Shown piece after piece: positions 26,900 to 35,983 of a stretch of 64,000 nucleotides of DNA. The notes under the pieces are model-generated. The model did not search any database and was not told the origin of the DNA. It saw only the letters and a program-made list of their open reading frames with translations. The position numbers and the translations under genes are program-made. The stretch covers positions 1 to 64,000 of the forward strand of contig NZ_JBIWES010000004.1 of NCBI RefSeq assembly GCF_044762665.1, written 5' to 3'. The stretch is from Peribacillus frigoritolerans_B (lineage in GTDB: Bacteria; Bacillota; Bacilli; Bacillales; DSM-1321). The first letter of the stretch is position 1. Every line of letters begins with the position of its first letter.

Positions 26900-27419
26900 A
26901 TTATTCATCTACTTCATTATATTAAACTATTAAAAATGTAATACCACATTTAGAACATTTTTTTCATACATAGCAATAGATCATTTGGAGAAATTTCTTT
27001 ACCACTCCGATTTAAATTTAATACTCATCCTGTCAAATTTTCTTTTGAATTCTGAATGACGATATGCAGTTAGCTTGGCATGATTTAAAAACCTCATTAC
27101 TTATGGTGCGGTTCCACCACTACAAGGGCATAGGTGTAGCATTTGTTAATAACGGAGAAATAACAAAAGTTAATATAACAATATCCCCAAAACAAATTGT
27201 TTCATATAAACAGCACTTACAATTATTTTGGTTATTTTATCCTCATTATGATCTAAATATAGATATTCCTTCTTCAGGAAACCTGCCTCTCTTGTTGTAT
27301 AAGAAAAGAAGCTGCTGAACAGCTCCCGGTAATGAAGTAAAACACCTTTTGAGTTTAAATGAAATTATTCACAATTTTACTAGTATCATAATATAATAAA
27401 TACCCATTTTTAAAAATCC
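26900..27419. other. Stretch without a supported gene
   Basis: An 84-codon plus-strand frame (27064-27318) begins with ATG but has no clear ribosome site or recognised motif. I do not call it a gene. Nothing else is visible. Confidence 0.35.
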
Positions 27420-27438
27420 ACCTCTAAGAACTAGAGGT
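27420..27438 (-). terminator. Terminator of the DUF192 gene
   Basis: ACCTCTA/TAGAGGT stem with a 5-nt loop, followed on the minus strand by GGATTTTTA. Confidence 0.6.
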
Positions 27439-27452
27439 AAGGTGATATAAAT

Positions 27453-27845
27453 TCAATTAAACTTTACATAGTCCCCTTCTTTTATTTGATTCTTTTCAAA
27501 CCATCCAAGATTCACTTCAATCGCATAATAATAATAAAGTCCCGGATCATACGTAGGGCAATAATCCTCTATACAAGGCTTCATATCAAGTATTTTTAGA
27601 ATTTTCCCATATGAATCAAGAAAAGCAATAGATAAAGGAATAAATGTGTTTTTCATCCAAAAGCCACCATATATTTCTTCTGAAAACACAAATAACATCC
27701 CCTCATTTTCCGGTAATTTCCTAACAAACATCAAGCCCTTTTCTCTTTTTTTTTGAGTATCTGCAACTTGAACATTTAATCTAGTTACCTTGTTTTCACT
27801 GAGTATTTTTATCATTTTTGTTTTAATTCTATTTTTCATGTTCAC
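27453..27845 (-). CDS. DUF192 family protein
   Basis: A 130-aa protein of the DUF192 family, function unknown. Family marks are REKGLMFVRKLPENEGMLFVF, GGFWMKNTFIPLSIAFLD and the closing AIEVNLGWFEKNQIKEGD. Unlike many members it has no secretion signal, so it is probably cytosolic. It is monocistronic. Confidence 0.85.
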   Translation of the reverse strand: MNMKNRIKTKMIKILSENKVTRLNVQVADTQKKREKGLMFVRKLPENEGMLFVFSEEIYGGFWMKNTFIPLSIAFLDSYGKILKILDMKPCIEDYCPTYDPGLYYYYAIEVNLGWFEKNQIKEGDYVKFN

Positions 27846-29218
27846 TCACCTTCGCAGGGAATAGACGTTTTTCGAAAAAAAGAAACTTTCTATCTTATGA
27901 ACTCCTTTTTAAAAGTCATCAACTTTCCTTCTCTGCTTATAAATAATAAAAAGAAAGTTGGAGATAAAACGAATACAGTTGAAATAATAACTAAGCAAGG
28001 TCCATTTCGCTTCTAATACTTTATTCTATGGCTTTTAAATTTAATACTCTGTTTTCGATAATCACAGCAACTGTATATAAAAGTACTGGTGTTTTTTGGA
28101 GTCTTTCATGAACTAAAATAAGAAATGGAGAGTTTTTAGTAATTAACGCAAAACCTATTGTCCCTGATGAAGTAATGATGCCATGTGTGTTGAGGTGAAG
28201 CTTATCCCTGATTGAAATCAGCGAGAATGCGAGAGCCTGTTCCATATCGCAGTAGCATTATTGAAGAACGAGCTAAAAAGCATGATCAAATTAAAAATGT
28301 ACTTGAAGGTGCAAAAATCAAATTAGGCAATTTCGTATATGAAATTAATGGCGTTTCATTAAAGGACATGCCTCTTGTGACCACAGCACCTTGTTATACC
28401 GCATTCCTATTACGACTATAAACAAAGTTCTCTTTTCTACTGATGAAGGGTTCACTTAATGTCCAGCCGCGGTTGCCGTGCATTATTCCTTTGTAACTAT
28501 TTCTCATACCTCATATGCCCATTAAATGGATTACGTTAGCGTACTATATGGTTGGAATAACTGTAATGAATCAAGCAAACCTGCTGTCCGAATAGCACCT
28601 CGAAGGACTGAGTAACGGATACTTTAGTTCTCTAATTGATTTCGGCAAGTCCCCTGGAAAGTGTTAGAGACACCGTAAGGAACCCGTTCGGGGTTCCACG
28701 CTATATACAATATATCTTTATAACATTACTATGCCATAGTTAACAAAGGCAGTTTTTTTGTTTGAATGTTCGATTATGTATTATGTTAAATGGTCTTGTT
28801 TTACTTTTTAAGACTTCATATTTTATTCACTTTTCAAGGCTTTTCTCAATGGGAAATGCCTCAACATGAGCCCCGATGAGGATCCTAAAAAAAATCCTCC
28901 CTATTTAGCACCTTCATAAGGTCCATCCTAGGGCCTGTACAACTGTACTACGTAACGTCATACGGTATCAGCAAGGCTACTATCATAGGGGGATTTGGTG
29001 GATTGGAATAGTATATTATATGCTCAATATTCCAATTGGTGTCGAATAGTCATACATATCCGCATAAGCCCCCGATACCTACCCATGTTTGGATATACCC
29101 CTTCAGCCACAAGGGCTAAAGACGACCAAATTGAGATCTTATTTTCTAAGAAGGGTATTTTTGATACTGAAAGGCTAGGTGCTAGATTTAGAATGGAGCA
29201 CTAATCCATTGATGGACA
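27846..29218. other. 1.4-kb decayed region with IS110 debris
   Basis: No intact gene is visible. It holds an IS110-type transposase scrap (28230-28385), a short frame ending NTVEIITKQGPFRF at about 27940-28018 that looks like a gene tail, and a hairpin GGAACCC/GGGGTTCC at about 28679-28697. A 69-codon frame at 28995-29204 has no ribosome site and no recognised motif. Confidence 0.45.
28230..28385 (+). pseudogene. IS110-family transposase fragment
   Basis: The frame reads PVPYRSSIIEERAKKHDQI then KNVLEGAKIKLGNFVYEING, which matches from memory the middle of Bacillus IS110-type transposases (YRxSIIEERAxEHNRIQKVLEGANIKL). Neither the N-terminal DEDD domain nor the C-terminal transposase-20 domain remains, so it is a short relic. 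Confidence 0.6.
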
Positions 29219-29266
29219 AAAAAGGGTCAGCATTTCTTTACATAATGAATGCTGACCCTGGTTTTT
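29219..29266. terminator. Terminator downstream of pgcA
   Basis: AAAGGGTCAGCATT pairs with AATGCTGACCCT and has T-runs on both strands. It lies about 30 nt past the pgcA stop. Confidence 0.75.
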
Positions 29267-29295
29267 TACGAAAATCTCTGAATGAAAGTTCTTCT

Positions 29296-31026
29296 TTAAA
29301 GCCTTTTATTGATACTTCTCATGAAGTCTTTCGTAACGCTTGATAATTTCTCCTGAGCTTCCTTCATCGAGCTTCCTTGAACACCGAAATAAAATTTAAT
29401 TTTAGGTTCTGTTCCGGAAGGTCGTAAACATACCCATGTCCCATCTTCAAGAAAGTATTTTAAAACGTTCGACTTTGGGAGCTTGATGTCCTCTTCCCTA
29501 TTTGGCCCAAACATGTATTTTTTACTGCTGAGATAATCCTCTTGAACCACTACTTGTTGACCAGAGATTTGAGCTGGTGGATTTTCCCGGAATTCATTGA
29601 GAATCGCCTGAATTTGTTTGGCACCTTCAATTCCTTTTAAAGTCAACGACCGTAAATCTTCCAAGTAATATCCATATTTATTGAAAACATCCAGTAAACC
29701 TTCGTACATCGTTTTACCTTGCTTTTTGTAATAGGCACAGACTTCCACTGCCAGAATAGTAGCCTGGATGGCATCCTTATCCCGAGCAAAATCTTTGATT
29801 AAATATCCATAGCTTTCTTCATAGCCAAACAGGAAAGAATGTTCTCCACTTGTGTGGTATTCATTGATTTTTTCAGCAATGTATTTAAATCCAGTTAAAA
29901 CATCTACGGTTTTTAAACCATTTTTCGCTGAAATCGCCCGTCCTATTTCCGAAGTCACGATGGTCTTTAATACGACTCCATTATGAGGAAGGCTCCCTTT
30001 CTTTTGTTTTTGTGAAATTAAATAATCTAAAAAGAGAGCGCCTGTTTGGTTGCCTGTTAATACCACATAATCTCCAGCATTATTCTTCACGCTAATTCCG
30101 AGCCTATCCGCATCCGGGTCGGTGGCAATCAATAAATCAGCATTAATACGGTTTCCAAGCGCAATGGCCAGTTCAAAAGCAGCATGTTCCTCTGGATTAG
30201 GCACTTTAACAGTAGGAAAATTAGCATCAGGTATTTCCTGTTCTTTAACAATTTGGACATTTCGATATCCTAGATCATGCAAAGCGCGTTTTACTGATTT
30301 ATTGGCTGTACCATGAAGCGGTGTAAAAACGAGCTTTACATCGATTTCATCTGCCAACTTTGAATCTTCCGGAATAGTGAGCAAATGCTCATTATAAGCC
30401 GTATCCAGCTCCTCCCCAATGATTTGAATGAGCCCTCTGTCTTTTAAGACTTCTTCTTCCTCCACTACAATGGAAAGCTCACTTTCAATCGCGTTCACGT
30501 AATCAATGACCTGATCCGCCGCTTCAGGAAGTAGCTGTGACCCGTCTGAACCATACACTTTATACCCATTATATTCACGCGGATTATGGCTTGCTGTAAT
30601 GACGATACCGGCAAATGCACTCAGCTTACGTACCGAAAAAGAGAGCTGTGGGGTAGGCCGTAATTCATCAAATAAATAAGCTTTAATTCCCTTTGTTGCC
30701 AAAGTCTTGGCTGCTTCCAATGCAAATTCGGGAGACTTATGTCTTGAATCGTAAGCAATTACGACTCCTCTGGATTTTGCCTCGTTTCCAAACGATTGAA
30801 TATATTCAGCAAGCCCTACAGTCGCTTTTCGTACGGTATAAATGTTCATCCTATTCGTACCTGGACCAATTTCCCCTCGCATACCACCTGTCCCGAATTC
30901 CAAATTTTTATAAAAGGCGTCTTCAAGTGATATTTCATCATCCTTCATTTCTTCAAGCATTAAACGCATTTCATTATTTAAATTGGGATAACTTGTCCAA
31001 ATAGTATATAAAGACTTCCAGTCCAT
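29296..31026 (-). CDS. pgcA: Alpha-phosphoglucomutase
   Basis: Interconverts glucose-6-phosphate and glucose-1-phosphate, feeding UDP-glucose and ADP-glucose synthesis. The active-site serine loop is TASHNPREYNG, the metal-binding loop DPDADRLG, the sugar-binding loop GYEESYGYL, and the phosphate-binding loop RPSGTEPKIKFY. At 576 aa it matches B. subtilis PgcA (about 580 aa). The start is ATG 31026 after AGGAAGGAG; the frame extends 37 codons upstream without a ribosome site. It sits next to glycan genes on the same strand but about 320 nt away from them. Confidence 0.93.
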   Translation of the reverse strand: MDWKSLYTIWTSYPNLNNEMRLMLEEMKDDEISLEDAFYKNLEFGTGGMRGEIGPGTNRMNIYTVRKATVGLAEYIQSFGNEAKSRGVVIAYDSRHKSPEFALEAAKTLATKGIKAYLFDELRPTPQLSFSVRKLSAFAGIVITASHNPREYNGYKVYGSDGSQLLPEAADQVIDYVNAIESELSIVVEEEEVLKDRGLIQIIGEELDTAYNEHLLTIPEDSKLADEIDVKLVFTPLHGTANKSVKRALHDLGYRNVQIVKEQEIPDANFPTVKVPNPEEHAAFELAIALGNRINADLLIATDPDADRLGISVKNNAGDYVVLTGNQTGALFLDYLISQKQKKGSLPHNGVVLKTIVTSEIGRAISAKNGLKTVDVLTGFKYIAEKINEYHTSGEHSFLFGYEESYGYLIKDFARDKDAIQATILAVEVCAYYKKQGKTMYEGLLDVFNKYGYYLEDLRSLTLKGIEGAKQIQAILNEFRENPPAQISGQQVVVQEDYLSSKKYMFGPNREEDIKLPKSNVLKYFLEDGTWVCLRPSGTEPKIKFYFGVQGSSMKEAQEKLSSVTKDFMRSINKRL

Positions 31027-31349
31027 GAAAATACAGCTCCTTCCTGCCTGTATGTTTTTTCTCTTCGTCCGGCATTTTTCTTTTTGATCGTAGTACACAT
31101 TACAAGCTATCAATTGAATATGAAATCTAAAAGCCATCGTTCCTAAAGCATAGCTTCCTTTAGTATTTGTTCATCCTGTAACGGAGGGTGTACCAAATGC
31201 ACTACCTCCAAAGCTGGTTGGTTACGATCTATTCATTTTCCCAACCAGTACTTTGGAAGAGTGTCATTTATTCTTCATTACTTCTTTGGAAGAAGAGGAA
31301 AAAGCTTTTAGAAATTGTAATCCACCAATCGTTATACCTGTTTCTTCAC

Positions 31350-32711
31350 TTACTCCCTACTTGATTTATTTTTTCTTTTTTTCTTTTCCGTTTTCGATTT
31401 CTTTATTGTTTCCGTTTCCGTTTCCGCTTTCGTTTTCTTTTTCGTTTTTGTTTGCGTATTCGTTTTCGTTTTCTTTTCTGTTACCGTTTGCGTATACTTT
31501 TCCGCTTTCGTTTTCTTTTTTGTTTGCGTATTCGTTTTCGTTTTCTTTTCTGTTACCGTTTGCGTATACTTTTCCTTTTTCTTTTTCTTTTTCTTTTCCG
31601 TTTCCGCTTTCGTTTTCTTTTTTGGTTCCGTTTCCACTTTCGTTGTATTAACAAGAGAATATAGTCTTTGTTGCTCAATAATTTGTTTATTGACATCAAA
31701 TTTTTCTTCAATTACTTTCCGTGCTTTTTCCGTATAGTCGTTCCAAATATCTGGATTTTCTAAAAAGAATTGTATGCCTTTCGCTAGTTCGATATCATTT
31801 TTTTCTGGAGCTAGGTATCCTGTTCTCTGGTGTTCAATTAATTCGGGGATTCCCGCGTGTCGAGTGGAAACGACAGGTAAACCGCTAGCCATTGCTTCTT
31901 TTAAGGCATTAGGAATGCCTTCGATATCACCATTTTTAGCTGTTTGACTTGCTAGACAGAAGATATGAGCTTTTTTCAATTCGTTCGAAACCTGTTTTGA
32001 ATCCATAGCTCCTTTAAGAATCACAACATCTTTAAGGTTATATTCTGTAATGGCGGATTTAATTTTTTTCTCATCTTCACCTGCTCCAATAATATGCAGT
32101 CTAGCATTTGGATATTGTGTATAAATGCGTTTAAATGCTTTTATAAGAGTAACAAATCCTTTTTTGTCTACAAGTCTACCTACAGATAGGACTCTTATTT
32201 CGCCTTCTATAGGAAGAGTGCGGTTAGAATAGGGGAAAAGATCTAATTCGATACCACCATATAATACATGCATATTTTTAGCCGGAATTCCTAACCTTCT
32301 TAATCCTTCTGCAAGATATTGGCATACAGGGTAATAGTATGCACCATGCTTATTTAATGCTGAATATCGCTTAGCATTTTTTTCGAAAATTTCCGGTCTG
32401 GCCGAACCATCTCGTCCTCTAATGCTAACAATCAAAGGAATATTATATTTTTCACATACAGGTAAAATCTCGTGTCCGTGTGATCCGTGATGAGCATGAA
32501 TGGCTATGATATCTTGTTCTTCGAAGAACTTTTTTAGATCTTTAATTTTGTTTATATTATAGTAGTTTTCAAAGGGGAATTCTGAACGGTCGGTATTGTC
32601 GAATGGGCCGATTACGATTGAGCGATAGTTAGTTATTTTTACGATTTGATTATATATAAAACGTTGGTGGGTTTTAATGTTTTCACTTACAAAATAAGCA
32701 ATGGTTTTCAT
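31350..32711 (-). CDS. GT4 glycosyltransferase with Lys/Thr/Glu repeat tail
   Basis: A 453-aa retaining glycosyltransferase of the GT4 (GT-B) class, probably adding a sugar to a lipid-linked or surface glycan. The nucleotide-binding GRLVDKKGFVTLIKAF and the donor motif EGIPNALKEAMASGLP with E-x7-E are present. The first 355 residues are paralogous to the 44078-45166 enzyme, which ends there. This one continues with about 98 residues of Lys/Thr/Glu/Gln repeats, partly encoded by a 72-bp tandem repeat. Its start overlaps the stop of the 101-aa gene by 4 nt, so they are co-translated. Confidence 0.88.
   Translation of the reverse strand: MKTIAYFVSENIKTHQRFIYNQIVKITNYRSIVIGPFDNTDRSEFPFENYYNINKIKDLKKFFEEQDIIAIHAHHGSHGHEILPVCEKYNIPLIVSIRGRDGSARPEIFEKNAKRYSALNKHGAYYYPVCQYLAEGLRRLGIPAKNMHVLYGGIELDLFPYSNRTLPIEGEIRVLSVGRLVDKKGFVTLIKAFKRIYTQYPNARLHIIGAGEDEKKIKSAITEYNLKDVVILKGAMDSKQVSNELKKAHIFCLASQTAKNGDIEGIPNALKEAMASGLPVVSTRHAGIPELIEHQRTGYLAPEKNDIELAKGIQFFLENPDIWNDYTEKARKVIEEKFDVNKQIIEQQRLYSLVNTTKVETEPKKKTKAETEKKKKKKKEKYTQTVTEKKTKTNTQTKKKTKAEKYTQTVTEKKTKTNTQTKTKKKTKAETETETIKKSKTEKKKRKNKSSRE
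31449..31575. repeat. 72-bp tandem repeat in the glycosyltransferase tail
   Basis: A 55-bp block beginning TGTTTGCGTATTCG is present identically at 31449-31503 and 31521-31575, giving a 72-bp (24-codon) period. The surrounding DNA is almost pure pyrimidine on the plus strand with a TTTTCG hexamer rhythm. Confidence 0.9.
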
Positions 32712-33013
32712 CCAACCTCAGTCCCTTTAACAAGAAATTCATATTTGCTCTTTTCACGTTCTGCTAAAAGTTCATGATAATTTCCTGATTTTTTCAGATT
32801 TCTTTGTTCTACAATTTGTTTCACTTGCTTGTGAAATTCATGTAGGAACATAGAATGGGTTTTATAAATGTATTTGTATGGTAGGTCTTCAGAACAAACT
32901 TTAAAGTAGTTTTCAAACAGAGGATTTAATTTGAATAGAGGATCTTTTGTAGAATTTCGTTTAAGGGATGTCATGAGAAAATCTGACAAATCATACTCAT
33001 TAAGAACTTCCAA
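32708..33013 (-). CDS. Hypothetical protein upstream of a glycosyltransferase
   Basis: A 101-aa soluble protein that I do not recognise; helical and Lys/Glu-rich toward the C-terminus. It starts at a TTG with AAAGGAGA upstream. Its stop overlaps the glycosyltransferase start (ATGA), so the two are translationally coupled and probably act together. Confidence 0.65.
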   Translation of the reverse strand: MEVLNEYDLSDFLMTSLKRNSTKDPLFKLNPLFENYFKVCSEDLPYKYIYKTHSMFLHEFHKQVKQIVEQRNLKKSGNYHELLAEREKSKYEFLVKGTEVG

Positions 33014-33405
33014 TGGAGTTTTCTCTCCTTTAATTACTTACAAAATTTTTTTAATTAATGTTTTTTACTTGCATGCAATTTTTACCCATTTCTTTTGATT
33101 TTGGGTCTATATACATTAAATTTTTAATATATTGAACAGTACTGTCATATACACTTCAAAATCTACTAATATTGAATAGACATTTTCAAATTTCAGATTT
33201 CATAAAAAAATGGTGTCTATGACAGCTAAGTTTGAGAAGTGGATCGTTTAATGGTTTGAAATGTTTTTGAAATGTTATTGAAACTTCACCTATACCATAT
33301 TATATTTTTTTCATTATGCAATATTGTAGTTTGACAACAAGCAGCGATTCGATCTTTTTTTTATCCATTAATATCCCATTTTAAAATTCACTACTTCTTT
33401 TTTCC
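33014..33405. other. AT-rich gene-free stretch
   Basis: No gene or clear hairpin is visible. It contains the presumed promoter of the two-gene glycosyltransferase operon. Confidence 0.4.
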
Positions 33406-34410
33406 TTATTTATTGTACTTTTTGTACCAATTTACAAAATGATTTAAACCTTCTTCTATTGTTGTTGAAGGATGGAACCCCACATCAGCATGCAAATCGG
33501 CAATATCTGCATATGTCTCCTTAACATCTCCCGGTTGCATTGGTAATAATTCTATTTTTGCCTTTTTGCCAATTAGTTTCTCTAATGTGTTAATGAAATC
33601 CATTAATTTTATGGGTTTATTGTTACCGATATTATAAATTTTGTACGGGGCATAGCTTGAACTTGAATCAGGGTTAGCTCTATCCCATCCAATATTATGA
33701 ACCGGTGGTTTATCAAGTAATCGGACTATTCCTTCAACAATATCATCAATATAAGTGAAGTCTCTTCTCATATCTCCATTATTAAAAACCTTTATTGTTT
33801 TTCCTTCAATTATATTTTTAGTAAAGGAATAATAAGCCATATCAGGTCTCCCCCAAGGACCATACACCGTAAAGAAACGGAGTCCTGTGGTTGGAATATT
33901 ATATAAATGACTATAAGTATGAGCCATTAATTCATTAGACTTTTTAGTGGCAGCGTATAAACTTACTGGATGATCCACTGGGTCTTTGGTTGAGAAGGGG
34001 ATATTAGTATTTGCGCCATATACAGAACTAGAGGATGCATAAATTAAGTGCTTGACGTTATTGTGTCGACAAACCTCTAAGATATTTACAAACCCAACCA
34101 GGTTGGAATTAACATAAGAATCCGGGTTGTCTATGCTATAACGTACTCCAGCCTGAGCTGCTAAGTTGATGACTATATCAATGGTTCTGTCTTTAAATAA
34201 TTGATTTAATTTTTCTTTATTTGACAAATCCATTTTGTGGAATTCAAAATCAGGGTTTTCTTCTAATATCTTCAGTCGATTGTTTTTTAAAAAAACATCA
34301 TAATAATCATTAATATTGTCTACTCCAATAACATTGTTATCTAGGGCTAACAAACGTTGTGTTAAATGGAAACCAATAAATCCTGCTGCCCCTGTTACTA
34401 AAATGTTCAT
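33406..34410 (-). CDS. UDP-glucuronate 4-epimerase
   Basis: A 334-aa extended short-chain dehydrogenase/reductase. The NAD loop is GAAGFIGFHL, the catalytic SSSSVYG with YAATKKSNE (Tyr/Lys), and the substrate region includes GVRYSIDNPDSYV and YGPWGRPDMA. The GPWGRPDMA pattern points to UDP-glucuronate 4-epimerases (Cap1J/LspL type) rather than plain GalE. It would convert the product of the nearby Ugd into UDP-galacturonate. It appears monocistronic. Confidence 0.85.
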   Translation of the reverse strand: MNILVTGAAGFIGFHLTQRLLALDNNVIGVDNINDYYDVFLKNNRLKILEENPDFEFHKMDLSNKEKLNQLFKDRTIDIVINLAAQAGVRYSIDNPDSYVNSNLVGFVNILEVCRHNNVKHLIYASSSSVYGANTNIPFSTKDPVDHPVSLYAATKKSNELMAHTYSHLYNIPTTGLRFFTVYGPWGRPDMAYYSFTKNIIEGKTIKVFNNGDMRRDFTYIDDIVEGIVRLLDKPPVHNIGWDRANPDSSSSYAPYKIYNIGNNKPIKLMDFINTLEKLIGKKAKIELLPMQPGDVKETYADIADLHADVGFHPSTTIEEGLNHFVNWYKKYNK

Positions 34411-34801
34411 AGCATTAATTCCAATCCTTTCTATTACATTAGGATTTTGACACCTTTCCGGAACACTTACTAATCATTATTTATACATTGATTCTTTCGA
34501 TCCTTTACACCAACAGAACAAAATTCATTAAGGCGGATAAAAAGAGGAGCTAAACTCAAAATTTTCATTGGAGAGACATACGTTTTATTCGTAACCCACC
34601 AATTTCATGAATCCTTTTCGCTTTAAGTCTCATGAGTTTTTCACTCTTATACCCGCTGTGAACTAGCACTTACGTAAGTGAGTTTTAAGCTACCATCCTG
34701 GAAACCGGTGTAAACGAAATCATCACCGGTTTTGATATATTCCTTTTTAGGCGTAAAACCTTTTTACATTTTTTCGTGAGATTCCAGTTACATAACTATG
34801 A
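34411..34801. other. Gene-free stretch with two palindromes
   Basis: Contains CACTTACGTAAGTG (about 34669-34682) and a hairpin AAACCGGTG/CACCGGTTT (34702-34732). The second may end the kinase-fold gene on its right, though no T-run follows on the minus strand. No coding sequence is seen. Confidence 0.4.
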
Positions 34802-35983
34802 CTATACAAGGGTATTTTCATTTTCATCTAATGGGATTGGTGTTTTTGTCCATTCAGCATACGTACCAGGATCTATCGCCTTCACTTGTTCTAAAAAGGA
34901 ATCTAAAAAATTTCTTTCTCGCAGGTCCTTAAATAACTCGAGAGGTCTTTTTTGTTCACGAGAAAACGAGTACACATGGTCGACTAATTTAAAACCATTC
35001 TTGGTTACAATAATATGCCGTAATGGGGCATCAATTTGTTTGAAACCTGATTTTTCCATTGTTTTTAATATATAGAGTATTCGTTTTGTTATTTCCTTGG
35101 AAAGTACAGATTGTTTTTTAAGAAACGTATTTAAATCTGGTCCTGATAGATATTCCATTAATATATAATTTGGTCCTGTTTCAAAGACTTGCGGGATAAA
35201 AGGCAAGTCTTGACTTGATAAAAGAACCATTTTTTCCTGATTTGCATGTTCAGTTTTTCCGTACAGTTTGACGCATGTCTCTTCAGAAACTCGATAAACA
35301 GCACCTTGATGCCCTTTTCCTATGAGTGTTTGTGTTATAGCGCTATCCACTTTCACTCCATTACCTGACCCTCCTGAGAGGACTGGAATGTTTCTAAAGT
35401 CCAAACTATTTTGATTGAAATAATCCTCCCACTCATTGAAGGTGTCCGGTTCAAGCTTTTTCACTTGATCTAGGAACGAGTCCTTTAATAGGATTATTTT
35501 TAAATCTCTTAATAATTTTAATGGTACAGGATGCATCCTTTTAAAGGAATTAACATGATCAATCACCTTCAGTTCCTCATTACCAACGACAAAAATATGG
35601 CGTAGGGGGGCATCTATCATGGTGAACTTTGCTTGTTTTAATTCCTTTAATATATAGAGAAGTTTCTTTACTATAGAATCAGGGATATACGTACAATTTC
35701 TCAGATATTCTTTTAAGGTCGGGGCATTAAAATATTCCATGACTATATAGTTTGGTCCTGTATCATATACCACAGGCATAAAGGGTAGATGTTTTCCAGC
35801 TTCGAGAGCTTCTTCCTCCATTCTCGCTTGTACTGGGTCTGAATAGATTTTTACACATCTATCATCTGAAAGTTGAAACACTGCACCTTGAGCACCCATT
35901 CCAATCAGAGAATAGCTAGTTGGATTGTGAATTTCCAAAGATTTTTCACCTTTGGTGACAGTAATGGTTTTAAAATCCTCCAT
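34802..35983 (-). CDS. Tandem YrzF-like kinase-fold protein (two domains)
   Basis: A 393-aa protein made of two copies of a roughly 190-aa protein-kinase-like domain (about 1-195 and 205-393), each similar to the single-domain proteins at 42671 and 46806. In copy 1 the glycine loop is GMGAQGAVF, the ATP-binding Lys45 is in CVKIY, the presumed catalytic Asp124 is in IDAPLRHI, and the metal Asp142 is in VIDHV. The Asn of the usual HRDxxxxN loop is replaced by His129. Copy 2 keeps the same residues. Its start overlaps the glycosyltransferase stop by 14 nt, so the two are co-translated. Substrates are unknown. Confidence 0.82.
   Translation of the reverse strand: MEDFKTITVTKGEKSLEIHNPTSYSLIGMGAQGAVFQLSDDRCVKIYSDPVQARMEEEALEAGKHLPFMPVVYDTGPNYIVMEYFNAPTLKEYLRNCTYIPDSIVKKLLYILKELKQAKFTMIDAPLRHIFVVGNEELKVIDHVNSFKRMHPVPLKLLRDLKIILLKDSFLDQVKKLEPDTFNEWEDYFNQNSLDFRNIPVLSGGSGNGVKVDSAITQTLIGKGHQGAVYRVSEETCVKLYGKTEHANQEKMVLLSSQDLPFIPQVFETGPNYILMEYLSGPDLNTFLKKQSVLSKEITKRILYILKTMEKSGFKQIDAPLRHIIVTKNGFKLVDHVYSFSREQKRPLELFKDLRERNFLDSFLEQVKAIDPGTYAEWTKTPIPLDENENTLV

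Noticed and set aside
28021..28245. 74-codon minus-strand open frame
   Set aside because: It overlaps the IS110 relic on the other strand, has no ribosome site and shows no recognisable composition.
28995..29204. 69-codon plus-strand open frame in the decayed region
   Set aside because: Start unsupported and residue composition not protein-like; likely chance.
31253..31664. Long plus-strand frames rich in Phe/Ser or Arg/Phe
   Set aside because: They are complements of the Lys-rich repeat tail of the glycosyltransferase, a by-product of its purine-rich coding strand.
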